A DNA stretch of 64,000 nucleotides from Bog-473 sp963817735 (GTDB taxonomy: Bacteria; Actinomycetota; Acidimicrobiia; Acidimicrobiales; RAAP-2). A model generated the notes under the pieces. It made no database searches. It was given only the letters and a program-made list of their open reading frames with translations, and was not told where the DNA came from. How positions within the stretch are numbered: the first letter of the stretch is position 1; the number at the start of each line of letters is the position of its first letter. The position numbers and the translations under genes were made by a program. Below are positions 43,592 through 52,089 of this stretch, in pieces. The stretch covers positions 1-64,000 of the forward strand of contig CAWFPP010000013.1 of NCBI GenBank assembly GCA_963817735.1. Direction: 5' to 3'.

Positions 43592-44911
43592 ATGCCTGCA
43601 ATCGGGAACAGCCAGACAGACGAATCAACTGCGAATTGTCTTCCACTACTGGCCATCCCGTACGCTGGGCTCTCGCCCGCCGTGATGACCACAGCTCAAG
43701 CAGCGACCGGCGTGTGCTCAATTCTGTGGCTCGTAGACGGCGAAGATCCTTCCGTGCGGCTCGACGTGCGGGCGCTCGAGCGGTTTGGCCAGGTCGCCGA
43801 CTTGGGGGGCCATTCTCCGGAACGGTGGGCGGACGCCGTCCGACCATTTCGGCCTGACGGCATCGTGACGTTCTCCGACGATCGAATGGTCGACGTGGCG
43901 TTGCTGGCCGAAGACCTGGGCTTGCCATTTCACCGGCCAGAGGTGGCGCGTCGGCTGACGGACAAAAGGCTCCAACGGGACGCTCTGCGGCGTGCTGGCC
44001 TGCCCATGCCCGAATCGACCCCCGTCGGGAGCTATCTGGACGGAGATGCCCTGAAGAACATCGCGAACAATGTGCGGTACCCCGCGGTCCTCAAGCCGGT
44101 GCACGGGACCGACAGCCGCACGACCCTTCGTGTCGATGATGCCGACGAGCTCTTGGCTGCGTTTCGGTCACTCTTTGGCGACAGCCGGCCCGACATGGTG
44201 ATTGAGGAGTATCTGGCCGACGGTGGTCCCTGTCTCGGCGAGGGCTTCGCCGACTATCTGTCTGTCGAGAGCCTGGTCGTTGCCGGACATGTCGAGCACT
44301 TCGCCGTCACCGGTCGGTTTCCTCTGGCGCCTCCGTTGCGAGAATCCGGGTTCTTCATTCCTGCCGATCTGACGCCGGACCAGCGGATCGTGGCGCTTGA
44401 CGTCGCTCGTGCGGCCTTGGACGCGCTCGGCGTGGAGACGGGCACCCTCCACACAGAGATCAAGTTCACGCCGGACGGCCCCAGGGTCATTGAGGTCAAC
44501 GGCCGGCTCGGTGGCGGCGTCCCCCTCATGCTCGAAATGATGGGTGCTGCGTCCGCACCCCGGCTGGCCATGGAAGTGGCACTGGGTCGAACCCCGGACA
44601 CTGCCGCCCTGGAACCACGCGAGGGAATCGGATTCAGGCTCCTCTTCCATGCGCCGATGACAGCACGAAGGGTCCTGGCGGTCGAGAACCTGGAACAGAT
44701 CCGCCAACTGCCCGGCGCACCGACCGCGACACTGCATCGGCCACCTGGAACCGATATCGACTGGCGCACCGGAACCAACGACTACGTCTACTCGGTGATC
44801 GGTGTCGCACAGGACTATGACCAGCTACGGATGATCAACGAGAGCGCGGGAGCGATGGTGCAGATGCGTTTCGAGGAGGTCAGGAACAGAGATCCGGTCG
44901 ACCTGTCGTAG
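43592..44911 (+). CDS. ATP-grasp family ligase
   Basis: A 439-aa enzyme of the carboxylate-amine/thiol ligase superfamily. N-terminal pre-ATP-grasp Rossmann domain (about 1-95), ATP-grasp part with LTDKRLQRDALRRAGLPMPE (about 118-137), the nucleotide Lys in YPAVLKPVHGTDSRTT, IEEYLADGG, and the metal ligands in HTEIKFTPDGPRVIEVNGRLGG (Glu, Asn). It would activate a carboxylate as acyl-phosphate and join it to an amine; substrates cannot be told. ATG 43592; the frame is open upstream from a TTG at 43565. It converges with the iron-type binding protein gene. Confidence 0.88.
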   Translation: MPAIGNSQTDESTANCLPLLAIPYAGLSPAVMTTAQAATGVCSILWLVDGEDPSVRLDVRALERFGQVADLGGHSPERWADAVRPFRPDGIVTFSDDRMVDVALLAEDLGLPFHRPEVARRLTDKRLQRDALRRAGLPMPESTPVGSYLDGDALKNIANNVRYPAVLKPVHGTDSRTTLRVDDADELLAAFRSLFGDSRPDMVIEEYLADGGPCLGEGFADYLSVESLVVAGHVEHFAVTGRFPLAPPLRESGFFIPADLTPDQRIVALDVARAALDALGVETGTLHTEIKFTPDGPRVIEVNGRLGGGVPLMLEMMGAASAPRLAMEVALGRTPDTAALEPREGIGFRLLFHAPMTARRVLAVENLEQIRQLPGAPTATLHRPPGTDIDWRTGTNDYVYSVIGVAQDYDQLRMINESAGAMVQMRFEEVRNRDPVDLS

Positions 44912-45028
44912 CCCTCCGCCTCGAGCACGCCCCGAACCGAAGACCGACATGAGCGCTTGGTTCTCGGCAGGATGCCTCGGCGGTTGGTCGGGAGGGAGTT
45001 GTTCGGCATCCGGCCCGACGGCAGCCCG

Positions 45029-46060
45029 TCAGAGCAGCTGGGCTTCCTGCAGCAGCTTGATGGCTTCGGCGCCTGTGCCGAGTTCAGGGATGGTGATCGA
45101 GTTCGGCTGCAGCTGATCGAAGGGGGTTTCGGGCTGTGCCGTCGTGACCCCGGACGCGATCGGGTATTCGAAGCTCTCGCTGTGCGCGATGATCTCCTGC
45201 CCTGGGGCCGAGTTGAGAAAGGCCACGAATCTCTGCGCTTCTTCCTGGTGCGACGAGGACTTCAGAATGCCCGCACCGGAGACGTCCACGACATACCCAA
45301 CGTCGTGGGGAGCGAAGTGCGCAAGGGCGGAGTGCATGTTCGATGCGCCGATTTCGGCCCGCTCGCGGTACCAGTAGTACTGGTTGACGATGCCGATGGC
45401 AACCTGACCCCGGTTGACCTCGTCCGCAATGGTCTCGTTGTCGGGGTAGTTGTGACTGCCTGCATTCGCCTTGATCGCTTCGAGCCACTTGAGGGCGGCC
45501 GCGTCTCCGTATGTGCGGGCGATCGACGTCACGATCGGCTGAAAATCGGTCTCGCCGCCGGCGATAGCCAACTTGCCCTTCCACTCCGGATCAGCCAGCT
45601 GCATGACCGAAGTCGGGAGTTCACTGGGCTTGAGGAGCGAGGTGTTGTAGACCAGAACGCTCACCCGGGCCGAGATCCCGACCCACTTCCCGTCCGGTGA
45701 GTTGTACTTCGCCGGCGTGTTGGCCAACGTCGACGGAAGAATCGGTGCCAGGAGGTTCTTCGACGCCAGATACTCGAGCGGAGGCGAGTTCTCCGTGAAG
45801 AAGACGTCCGCCGGTGAATGAGATCCCTCGGTGACGATCTGGTCCGCCAACACGTCCTCGTCGTCGTAGCGTGCGTTGACCGTGATCCCGGTCTTCTCTT
45901 CGAACGCCGCGATCAGCGCCTCCGTCGTCTGCACGTGTTGTCCGCTGTAGAGCGTGATCGAATTCGTCGAGGACGAGCCCCCTCCTGGGCTGCAGGCGGT
46001 CAGAAGGGTTGCGCCGAGCACGGCGCTGATGCATACGGTCAGGACGGTGCGCCGTCTCAT
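45029..46060 (-). CDS. ABC transporter substrate-binding lipoprotein, iron(III)-type
   Basis: A 343-aa exported lipoprotein. The signal peptide ends in the lipobox LLTAC (Cys about 23). The mature part is a type-II periplasmic-binding fold of the FbpA/Fe3+ class: TLYSGQHVQTTEALIAAFEE, then DVFFTENSPPLEYLAS and IGIVNQYYWYRER with the tandem Tyr pair that typically binds ferric iron. No permease or ATPase gene follows, so the rest of the transporter must be elsewhere. It overlaps the small upstream frame (ATGA), and an iron-box operator lies at 46336. Expression is probably repressed by iron. Confidence 0.92.
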   Translation of the reverse strand: MRRRTVLTVCISAVLGATLLTACSPGGGSSSTNSITLYSGQHVQTTEALIAAFEEKTGITVNARYDDEDVLADQIVTEGSHSPADVFFTENSPPLEYLASKNLLAPILPSTLANTPAKYNSPDGKWVGISARVSVLVYNTSLLKPSELPTSVMQLADPEWKGKLAIAGGETDFQPIVTSIARTYGDAAALKWLEAIKANAGSHNYPDNETIADEVNRGQVAIGIVNQYYWYRERAEIGASNMHSALAHFAPHDVGYVVDVSGAGILKSSSHQEEAQRFVAFLNSAPGQEIIAHSESFEYPIASGVTTAQPETPFDQLQPNSITIPELGTGAEAIKLLQEAQLL

Positions 46061-46329
46061 GGAGCCACTCCCGGGCAGACCGTATTCAAGGTTGCGTCGT
46101 CATTCGCGATGGATTTCGTCGCCGCGCGGACACTGCCGTTCGCAGCCACGAGCGCGCGATCAACGGTGATGAGGCTCAAGAGCCGCTGCGCCAGGGCGCT
46201 GTCGGACGTGTGGATCCGACCTAAGGGCGCAATCTGGCTCAGGGTCACCCGGCCATGACGTCGATGCCTGATGTTCACCGACTCCACTTCGAACGTTCCC
46301 TCAGCCCGGCCACGCAGCGTCTCCTTCAT
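46057..46329 (-). CDS. Small hypothetical protein coupled to the binding protein
   Basis: A 90-aa frame (MKETLRGRAEGTFEVESVNI...) between the iron box and the binding-protein gene, whose start overlaps its stop (ATGA). It has no recognised domain, signal or membrane helix; basic (RHRRHGRVT). AAGGAAGG lies directly before the ATG, closer than ideal. It could be a real coupled gene or a leader frame; the overlap and position behind the regulated promoter favour translation. Confidence 0.5.
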   Translation of the reverse strand: MKETLRGRAEGTFEVESVNIRHRRHGRVTLSQIAPLGRIHTSDSALAQRLLSLITVDRALVAANGSVRAATKSIANDDATLNTVCPGVAP

Positions 46330-46335
46330 CCTTCC

Positions 46336-46354
46336 TTAGGTTAGGCTAACCTTA
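46336..46354 (-). promoter_or_regulatory. DtxR/IdeR-type iron box with promoter
   Basis: TTAGGTTAGGCTAACCTTA matches the 19-bp DtxR/IdeR consensus TTAGGTTAGSCTAACCTAA at 18 positions. On the minus strand TATAAG, a -10-like hexamer, overlaps it (46352-46357). It is placed to repress the operon of the iron-type binding protein when Fe(II) is abundant. Confidence 0.88.
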
Positions 46355-46532
46355 TATTGCCTCCTCGGCCCTGGGCGACCGGGCGCCCCCACCTGCCGGC
46401 TTGCGCGAGCTCCCCACCGAGGAGGTCGAGAGTCTGGTGCGGATAGAGAGTCTGGTGCGGATATTGGCGCAGCTGCACGGGGATCCGACGCCGGATTACT
46501 GACCCCGCGGCGATTGGCCTCCTCACGGCCCC
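46355..46532. other. Intergenic
   Basis: 178 bases between the iron box and the 3' end of the cobalamin operon. It includes two copies of AGAGTCTGGTGCGGATA (about 46427-46443 and 46446-46462), a short direct repeat. Confidence 0.45.
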
Positions 46533-47426
46533 TCAGGGACGGATGACCTGCGCACCCGAGACCTGGGTCCCCGATGCACCGTGCAGCAGTTTCTCGAGCA
46601 GCTCCACCCCTTCGACCACTCGTGGCCCAGGACGCGAGAAGTACGCGTTGGCGTCGACGGCGATGACGCGCCCGAAGCCCGCCGATTCCGGGCGGGCCAG
46701 GAGCCCGGGCGCCTGTGCCACCGCACCCTCGAGATCGAACCCACACGGCATGAAGATCGTGATGTCGACCTCCGCCGCCCGGATCTCCTCCCAGGTGAGC
46801 CGGCGCGACCGGGCGCCGGCCTCAGCGAGGACTGGGACGCCGCCCGCCGCCTCCACCTGGTCGGGCACCCAGTGTCCGGCGTTGAAGGCCGGGTCGGGCC
46901 ACTCCAGGACGAGGACCCGGGGTCTTTGACGCCCTCGTACCCGTTCTCGTACCGCATCCACCCGGGCTCGCAAGGATTTCATCAGCGCCTCTGCATTGGC
47001 GCTGGTGCCCGTCACCGCCCCCACCGTCCCGATGCACTCGATCACCTCGTCCAGCCGGCCGGGATCGAGCGAGACCACCTGCGCGTGGCACCCGATCACG
47101 TCGAGCGCTTCCTCCACCGCCCCCGACGGCACCGCGCAGACCTGGCAGAGGTCCTGCGCCAGGATGAGATCGGGATCGATGGCCCGGATCCGCGCGTCGT
47201 CCAGCGTGTAGATGGACTCCCCCGCTGCCACGCGAGTGCTGACTTCGGCGTCGATCTCCAGCGCGCTGAGTGAGCCGTCCCTTGGGAGCGCCGTCCCCGA
47301 GACCACGGGGACAGATCGTGCGGCTTCCGGATAGTCGCATTCGAATGTGACGCCGCGCAGGTCGTCACCGAGTCCGAGCGCAAACACGATCTCGGTGGCG
47401 GACGGGAGCAGGGAGACGATCTTCAC
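46533..47426 (-). CDS. Cobalamin/corrinoid-binding protein, BtuF-like, without signal peptide
   Basis: A 297-aa class III binding-protein fold: KIVSLLPSATEIVFALGLGD, then GVTFECDYP, AIDPDLILAQDLCQVCAVP, VLVLEWPDPAFNAGHWVPDQ, EAAGGVPVLAEAG and VIAVDANAYFSRPGPRVVEG. These are BtuF hallmarks, but there is no signal peptide, so unlike BtuF it should be cytoplasmic, perhaps a chaperone or sink for imported corrinoid. GTG 47426 matches the family start; GTG 47441 is an alternative overlapping the previous gene. Last gene of the riboswitch operon. Confidence 0.87.
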   Translation of the reverse strand: MKIVSLLPSATEIVFALGLGDDLRGVTFECDYPEAARSVPVVSGTALPRDGSLSALEIDAEVSTRVAAGESIYTLDDARIRAIDPDLILAQDLCQVCAVPSGAVEEALDVIGCHAQVVSLDPGRLDEVIECIGTVGAVTGTSANAEALMKSLRARVDAVRERVRGRQRPRVLVLEWPDPAFNAGHWVPDQVEAAGGVPVLAEAGARSRRLTWEEIRAAEVDITIFMPCGFDLEGAVAQAPGLLARPESAGFGRVIAVDANAYFSRPGPRVVEGVELLEKLLHGASGTQVSGAQVIRP

Positions 47427-47430
47427 TTCG

Positions 47431-48291
47431 TCACATTCCACCGCCCGAGACCGACTCCTCCGTGAAGTCGATCTGGGGTTCGAAGGCAGCCCGCCGTGAA
47501 GCTCGGCGCAGTGCCGCCAGGACTGGCCGGCCGACGACGAGGATCAGGACGGCGCATGTCACGGCTCGGGTGAGATCGAAGCCCATGGAGGTGGTCAGGT
47601 CGAAGAGGATGAACCGGTGCAGGTTCGCCACGGTTCCAAGCCCCGGCACGAACGAGTAGGTCGTGGTCGACCCGACAAAAGGCCAGAACCAGAAATTGGT
47701 GAGCAGCCCGTAGACGAGGGCGGACACAGCGCCGTAGCCCGCCAGCAGCAAGCGTTCCGGGAATCCCCGCATCGGCGGCAGGCAACCGGCACCGAAGCCG
47801 ACCCATCCCGCCGCCAGCATCTGGAACGGCAACCACGGGCCCACTCCGCCGGTGATCAATGCCGACGCGAAGAACGCGACCGCGCCGAGGACGAATCCGA
47901 ACCCACGCCCGAAGACGCGCGCCGCCAGTACGAGGAGGAACCATTCGGGCTCGAAGCCGTTGATGCCGGGGCTCGCCACGCGCAGCGCGGCGAAGCAGGC
48001 CGCCAGGATGCCGAGCAGCGCCACCGCCTTGGCGTCGATGGCTCCTTCGGACAGCTCTGCCATCACGATGGCCAGGAGGAGCGGCAGTAATCCGACGAAG
48101 ATCCAGGGCGCATCACCGCTGTGGGCGGTGTTCTGGCCTCCGGTCTGGTGGATCAAGAGCGGCCAGCAAAAGGCGGCCACGCCGAACAACGTGGTGAGGA
48201 GGAGCAGGAAGGACGAGCGGGAGCCGAACCGGATCGCCGGCGTCAACCGACCCCTCGCCCGTGCCGCGCGCGGCGGGACCATGACGGTCAC
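47431..48291 (-). CDS. ECF transporter S (substrate-binding) component
   Basis: A 286-aa membrane protein with six to eight helices (SSFLLLLTTLFGVAAFCWPLL; WIFVGLLPLLLAIVMAELSE; VALLGILAACFAALRV; VFGRGFGFVLGAVAFFASAL; LLLAGYGAVSALVYGLLTNF). It resembles CbrT-like S components of energy-coupling-factor importers, which bind a vitamin and dock on the T-A-A module. The operon and riboswitch argue for cobalamin as substrate. GTG start overlaps the ATPase stop by 4 bases. The N-terminal about 25 residues are basic and cytoplasmic. Confidence 0.87.
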   Translation of the reverse strand: MTVMVPPRAARARGRLTPAIRFGSRSSFLLLLTTLFGVAAFCWPLLIHQTGGQNTAHSGDAPWIFVGLLPLLLAIVMAELSEGAIDAKAVALLGILAACFAALRVASPGINGFEPEWFLLVLAARVFGRGFGFVLGAVAFFASALITGGVGPWLPFQMLAAGWVGFGAGCLPPMRGFPERLLLAGYGAVSALVYGLLTNFWFWPFVGSTTTYSFVPGLGTVANLHRFILFDLTTSMGFDLTRAVTCAVLILVVGRPVLAALRRASRRAAFEPQIDFTEESVSGGGM

Positions 48292-49919
48292 GCCGGAACC
48301 GCCTCGCCAAGTGCAGCGCGGACCTCATCCACCGTGAGCCACTCCTCCGGGGCCAGAACCTTGGCCACCTGGGGGGCGAAAATCGGCGAGTGGCAGACCA
48401 CCTCGCGTGCCGGGCCGTCCGTGATGACCTGCCCGTCGGCCAGGACCACGGCCCGGTCCGCCACGCGCGCGGCGAGCTCCACGTCGTGGGTGGCGAGCAC
48501 AATGGCGTGACCGTCGCCCACGAGGTGGCGCAGGACCCGAACGAGGCGATCCTTGCTCGGGTAGTCCAGGCCCCTCGTCGGCTCGTCGAGCAGCAGAAGG
48601 GCAGGGGACGGGGCGACCACAATGGCCAGGGCCAGGGCCAGGCGCTGGCCCTCGGACAGGTCACGTGGGTGGCGATCCGAAGGCATGCCGGGTAGCAGCC
48701 GGTCGAGCGTGCGCTCGGTCGTCCCCGCAGCCAGCCCGGACGCCTTGTCCGCCGTCTGGCATTCGGCGTGCACGCTCTCTCCGTACAGAAGGAGTCCGGG
48801 GTCCTGGGGTACCAATCCGACGTGACGGACGAGATCCGCGGCCCGGAACGACCGTGGGTCCCGTCCGTCGACCGTGACGGCGCCCCGCGTTGGCCGGCGC
48901 ACTCCGGACAGCGCGTGCAACAACGTGGACTTCCCCGAACCGTTCCTCCCCATGAGCGCCAGCACCTCGCCGGGCATGATCGTGAGGTCTACCCCGTCGA
49001 GCGCCGCCACCGGTCCGTACGAAACCGCGAGCTTTCGCGCGGAAGCCGCCTCCACGCGTGCTGCGGGAGGGGTGTGTGGCGCAGCCCGTCGCGGTGGTGT
49101 GATCGGTGCCAGCCGCTCGCGGAGCGGAGCCGACTTCCGGCGGGCGTCGCGCACGGACAGGGGGAGCGGGTCCCAGCCGACGAGCCGGCCCAACTCCACC
49201 AGCGGCGGGGCGACCGGGGACGACCGCATCACAACCTCGGGCGCCCCGTCGACGAGCGGCGCTCCGCCACCGGGCACCAGAAGGATCCGGTCGGCGAACG
49301 GCACGACCCGCTCCAGCCGGTGTTCCGCCATGACGACGGTGAGGCCCAGATCGTGGACCAGGCGGGCCAATGCGCCCAGGACCTCTTCGGCCGCGGCCGG
49401 ATCGAGGGCGGACGTGGGCTCGTCGAGGACCAACAACCGCGGTGACGCGGTCAGCACCGCACCGATGGCCACGCGCTGCTGCTGACCGCCCGACAGCGCA
49501 CGCAATGATCGGTCGCGTAAATCCTGCAGGCCCAGCAGGTCGATCGCGTCCTCCACCCGGCGACGCATCGCATCGGCGGGCACCCCCAGGTTCTCCATCG
49601 TGTAGGCCAGCTCGTCTTCGACGGTCTCGGTGACGAAGCTGGCCAAGGGATTCTGGCCGACGAAGCCGACCACATCGGCCAGATCGCGCGGCCGGTTGTC
49701 TTTGGTGCTCCTCCCGTCGACCGTGACCGTTCCCACCAGCGTTCCGCCGCTGAAGTGCGGGACCAGCCCGTTGATCGCCCGCAGCAAGGTCGACTTGCCC
49801 GTCCCCGTCTCCCCCACGACGACGCATAACTCTCCTTCCGGTATGTCGAGGCTGACCCGGTGCAGCGTGGGGTGTGGCGCGTCGGTATAGGTGAAGGAGA
49901 CCCGGTCGAACGTGATCAT
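48288..49919 (-). CDS. ECF transporter tandem ATPase (A1-A2 fusion)
   Basis: A 543-aa protein with two ABC ATPase domains in one chain. Domain 1 (about 1-240): Walker A GETGTGKST, Q-loop VGQNPLASF, signature LSGGQQQR, Walker B LLVLDEPTSALDP, switch His in AEHRLE. Domain 2 (about 295-520): GRNGSGKST, signature variant LSEGQRLAL, LLLLDEPTRGLDYP, ATHDVE. It powers vitamin uptake together with the T and S components. The gene lies 33 bases after the T gene and overlaps the S gene. All catalytic motifs are intact. Confidence 0.95.
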   Translation of the reverse strand: MITFDRVSFTYTDAPHPTLHRVSLDIPEGELCVVVGETGTGKSTLLRAINGLVPHFSGGTLVGTVTVDGRSTKDNRPRDLADVVGFVGQNPLASFVTETVEDELAYTMENLGVPADAMRRRVEDAIDLLGLQDLRDRSLRALSGGQQQRVAIGAVLTASPRLLVLDEPTSALDPAAAEEVLGALARLVHDLGLTVVMAEHRLERVVPFADRILLVPGGGAPLVDGAPEVVMRSSPVAPPLVELGRLVGWDPLPLSVRDARRKSAPLRERLAPITPPRRAAPHTPPAARVEAASARKLAVSYGPVAALDGVDLTIMPGEVLALMGRNGSGKSTLLHALSGVRRPTRGAVTVDGRDPRSFRAADLVRHVGLVPQDPGLLLYGESVHAECQTADKASGLAAGTTERTLDRLLPGMPSDRHPRDLSEGQRLALALAIVVAPSPALLLLDEPTRGLDYPSKDRLVRVLRHLVGDGHAIVLATHDVELAARVADRAVVLADGQVITDGPAREVVCHSPIFAPQVAKVLAPEEWLTVDEVRAALGEAVPA

Positions 49920-49952
49920 GTCGAGACGCCCGAGAGGTCCGGCTCCGCCGGA

Positions 49953-51107
49953 TTACGTTGACTGCTTGCCGACGGCGCGCGGAGCTCGCGCTCTTCGGGT
50001 TCGCTGAGCGCTGGGGGAGGCGAGGCAATCGGGTTCGGTGCGGCGAAGGCGGGGACCAAGCGCGATCAGGATCCCCACGACCGGTAGCAGGGGAATACTG
50101 GGGAACGCCAGAGGGGAGAACGAGACGGTGAGCCCCGGAGCGTCGAGGGCGTGGGCAACCGACATGGCCACCAGGGCAACGAGTCCCGACCCCGCCACGA
50201 TCCACTCCGGCTGTCGCCACGGATCGGGCCGGTAGCGCGAACGCGCCGTACGACGCCCCCCCACGGCCAGCCCGACCCCGCAAAGCACGGCGGCAACGGC
50301 GAGAACCGGGAGACCCAGCCCGAAGAGGGACCCTCCGTCAATGACGCCGTAGATCCCGACCCCCACCAGCAGCAGTCCGCCGACGGTGGCTCCACTGGCC
50401 AGCCGTCGAGACATTTTCCCCACGGAGATCCGCCGTCCGTAGCCTCGGGCGTCCATGCTGGTGGCCAACTGGAGGGAGCGGTCGAGCGCGCCCTCCAGCA
50501 CCGGAACGGCCACACCCCGCATGCCGCGCAGCCCTTTGGTGGGAATGCCGCGCTGACGGCGCGCCTGACGCACGATCCCGATCGTCTGCACCAATTCCGG
50601 AGTGAACGACAGCGCCACCGTGACCGCGACGCCGGTCTCGTACAGCACCGCGGGCAGCGAGCGGAGCAGCCGGTACGGACTGGCGAGCGAGTTCGCCGCT
50701 CCGAAGCAGAGCAGAATCACCGCGAGCTGCAACCCGAGAACAAAGGCATTCAGAATGGACTCCAACGTCACCGAACCGCCGATGCTCACGGCCGCCGCCC
50801 ACGAGGGCAGCGGCACCTGCGGCAAGGTGAAGAGGACGTGCCCGGGAACGCCGCGTTGGCCGAACAGGATCTCAATCACGATCCTGATGGCGATGACGAA
50901 GACGCCGAGGCGGAGAAAGAACGTGATGGAGCGAGACCACGGCGCGCTGCTGCGGCGAGCCGACACGACGACACAAGCCACAACTCCGATCAACGCCAGG
51001 AGGAACGGGTTGTTCGTCCGCATGGCGCAGATCGCCAAGCCGGCCGCCCACAGCCACCATGCCACCGGGTGCAAGGAGCGGCGCCTGGCGGCGGCGGCCC
51101 GTGTCAT
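49953..51107 (-). CDS. ECF transporter T (transmembrane coupling) component
   Basis: A 384-aa CbiQ-family membrane protein with helices LHPVAWWLWAAGLAICAM, NNPFLLALIGVVACVVVS, SITFFLRLGVFVIAIRIVIE and others. The coupling motif is SMDARGYGRR (the Ala-Arg-Gly motif that contacts the ATPases), with a second basic stretch RQARRQRG before it. ATG 51107 overlaps the stop of the preceding gene (ATGA); an ATG at 51131 is possible. The C-terminal hydrophobic part (about 240-350) is longer than in minimal EcfT proteins. Confidence 0.9.
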   Translation of the reverse strand: MTRAAAARRRSLHPVAWWLWAAGLAICAMRTNNPFLLALIGVVACVVVSARRSSAPWSRSITFFLRLGVFVIAIRIVIEILFGQRGVPGHVLFTLPQVPLPSWAAAVSIGGSVTLESILNAFVLGLQLAVILLCFGAANSLASPYRLLRSLPAVLYETGVAVTVALSFTPELVQTIGIVRQARRQRGIPTKGLRGMRGVAVPVLEGALDRSLQLATSMDARGYGRRISVGKMSRRLASGATVGGLLLVGVGIYGVIDGGSLFGLGLPVLAVAAVLCGVGLAVGGRRTARSRYRPDPWRQPEWIVAGSGLVALVAMSVAHALDAPGLTVSFSPLAFPSIPLLPVVGILIALGPRLRRTEPDCLASPSAQRTRRARAPRAVGKQST

Positions 51108-52087
51108 TCCTCGGCCGGCCGACGACGCCATCGGAAAAGGGCGAACCCACCCAGGGCGACGACGACGACGCCGACCAGAATCACCGGGAGGAGACTGCTG
51201 GAGGAACCCCCGCCGGAACTCCCATGCGAGGGGGCGCTGGCCACGGCCGAACGATGCCCTTCGGACGACCCTTGGTGCCGCGTCCCCCCCGTCCCGTCCG
51301 ACCCACCGGCGGCCGGCGTGGTGGTCGTCGTGCCCGATGCCGCGGCCGTCGTCGAGGTGGTTGCGGCATCGCTCGGCTTCGACCTCGTGCTTACTGCAGT
51401 GCTGGTGGTGCCAGCCGGCGCGCGCCCACTGCTCGTGTTGGCGGTCGTCGGCGACACCGGCGGCTGAGCCGGCGCGTTCGTGGTCGTCGTGGTTGCTGGG
51501 GCAGACGGTGAGGCGGGCGGGGGCACCTCGGTCGAGGCATTGCAGATCTGGCTGTACGACGGCGTCACGGCAGGCGCAGGATCGGTGCGGTTGTCCGGCT
51601 CGCCGAGCTGGAACATCAAGCCTTCAACGTCGTCTACCGGAATGGAGACCGATTGCTCCGCGGGACCGTCGTCGGCGTAGACCCACGAGCCCGAAGCTCC
51701 GTGCCAGTACGACCAATAGTCGTAATTCCCCGATCCAACGCTCTCACCGCAGTTCTGCACGCCGTTGGCTGGATAGTTGTCGATGGCGCACAGCAGGCCC
51801 GAATTGGCATAGGCGACGTTGCCACTGCCGACGGCCGCGGCCAACGCGTCGGCATCGTCTGCGCTCGACGCGACCGGGACGCACTTCGACACGGTGGACA
51901 TGGACGACCCGTTCCCGAAGTCGACGACAACCGCCACGTAGACGTCGTTGCCGACGGAGTCCGCCGAGGCGATGGCCATCTTGAGTGGGATCAGGGCCCC
52001 GGGGCCGGCAGGTGCGAGCGCTGCGGCAGCTCCGCCCACGAAGAGCCCCCACATGAGCACCCGGGCCCGGCGTCCCAGACGGCGCAC
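51104..52087 (-). CDS. Membrane-anchored transcobalamin-C-like (DUF4430-type) surface protein
   Basis: A 327-aa exported protein: signal peptide (VLMWGLFVGGAAAALAPAG, about 10-28), a globular domain (about 45-165) with VAVVVDFGNGSSMS, GLLCAIDNYPANGV, NYDYWSYWHGASGSWVYADD, GP and VEGLMFQLGEPD, a long Thr/Ser/Pro/Ala stalk (about 175-285), and a C-terminal membrane helix (LLPVILVGVVVVALGGFALF) plus RWRRR. The domain resembles DUF4430, the fold of the C-terminal half of animal transcobalamin and intrinsic factor. It probably holds cobalamin at the cell surface. Start GTG is 2 bases after the preceding stop. Confidence 0.75.
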   Translation of the reverse strand: MRRLGRRARVLMWGLFVGGAAAALAPAGPGALIPLKMAIASADSVGNDVYVAVVVDFGNGSSMSTVSKCVPVASSADDADALAAAVGSGNVAYANSGLLCAIDNYPANGVQNCGESVGSGNYDYWSYWHGASGSWVYADDGPAEQSVSIPVDDVEGLMFQLGEPDNRTDPAPAVTPSYSQICNASTEVPPPASPSAPATTTTTNAPAQPPVSPTTANTSSGRAPAGTTSTAVSTRSKPSDAATTSTTAAASGTTTTTPAAGGSDGTGGTRHQGSSEGHRSAVASAPSHGSSGGGSSSSLLPVILVGVVVVALGGFALFRWRRRPAEE

Positions 52088-52089
52088 GG

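Noticed and set aside
48661..50283. 540-codon minus-strand frame overlapping the ECF ATPase gene
   Set aside because: Arg/Gly/Pro-rich frame in another phase over an unmistakable tandem ATPase gene. A shadow.
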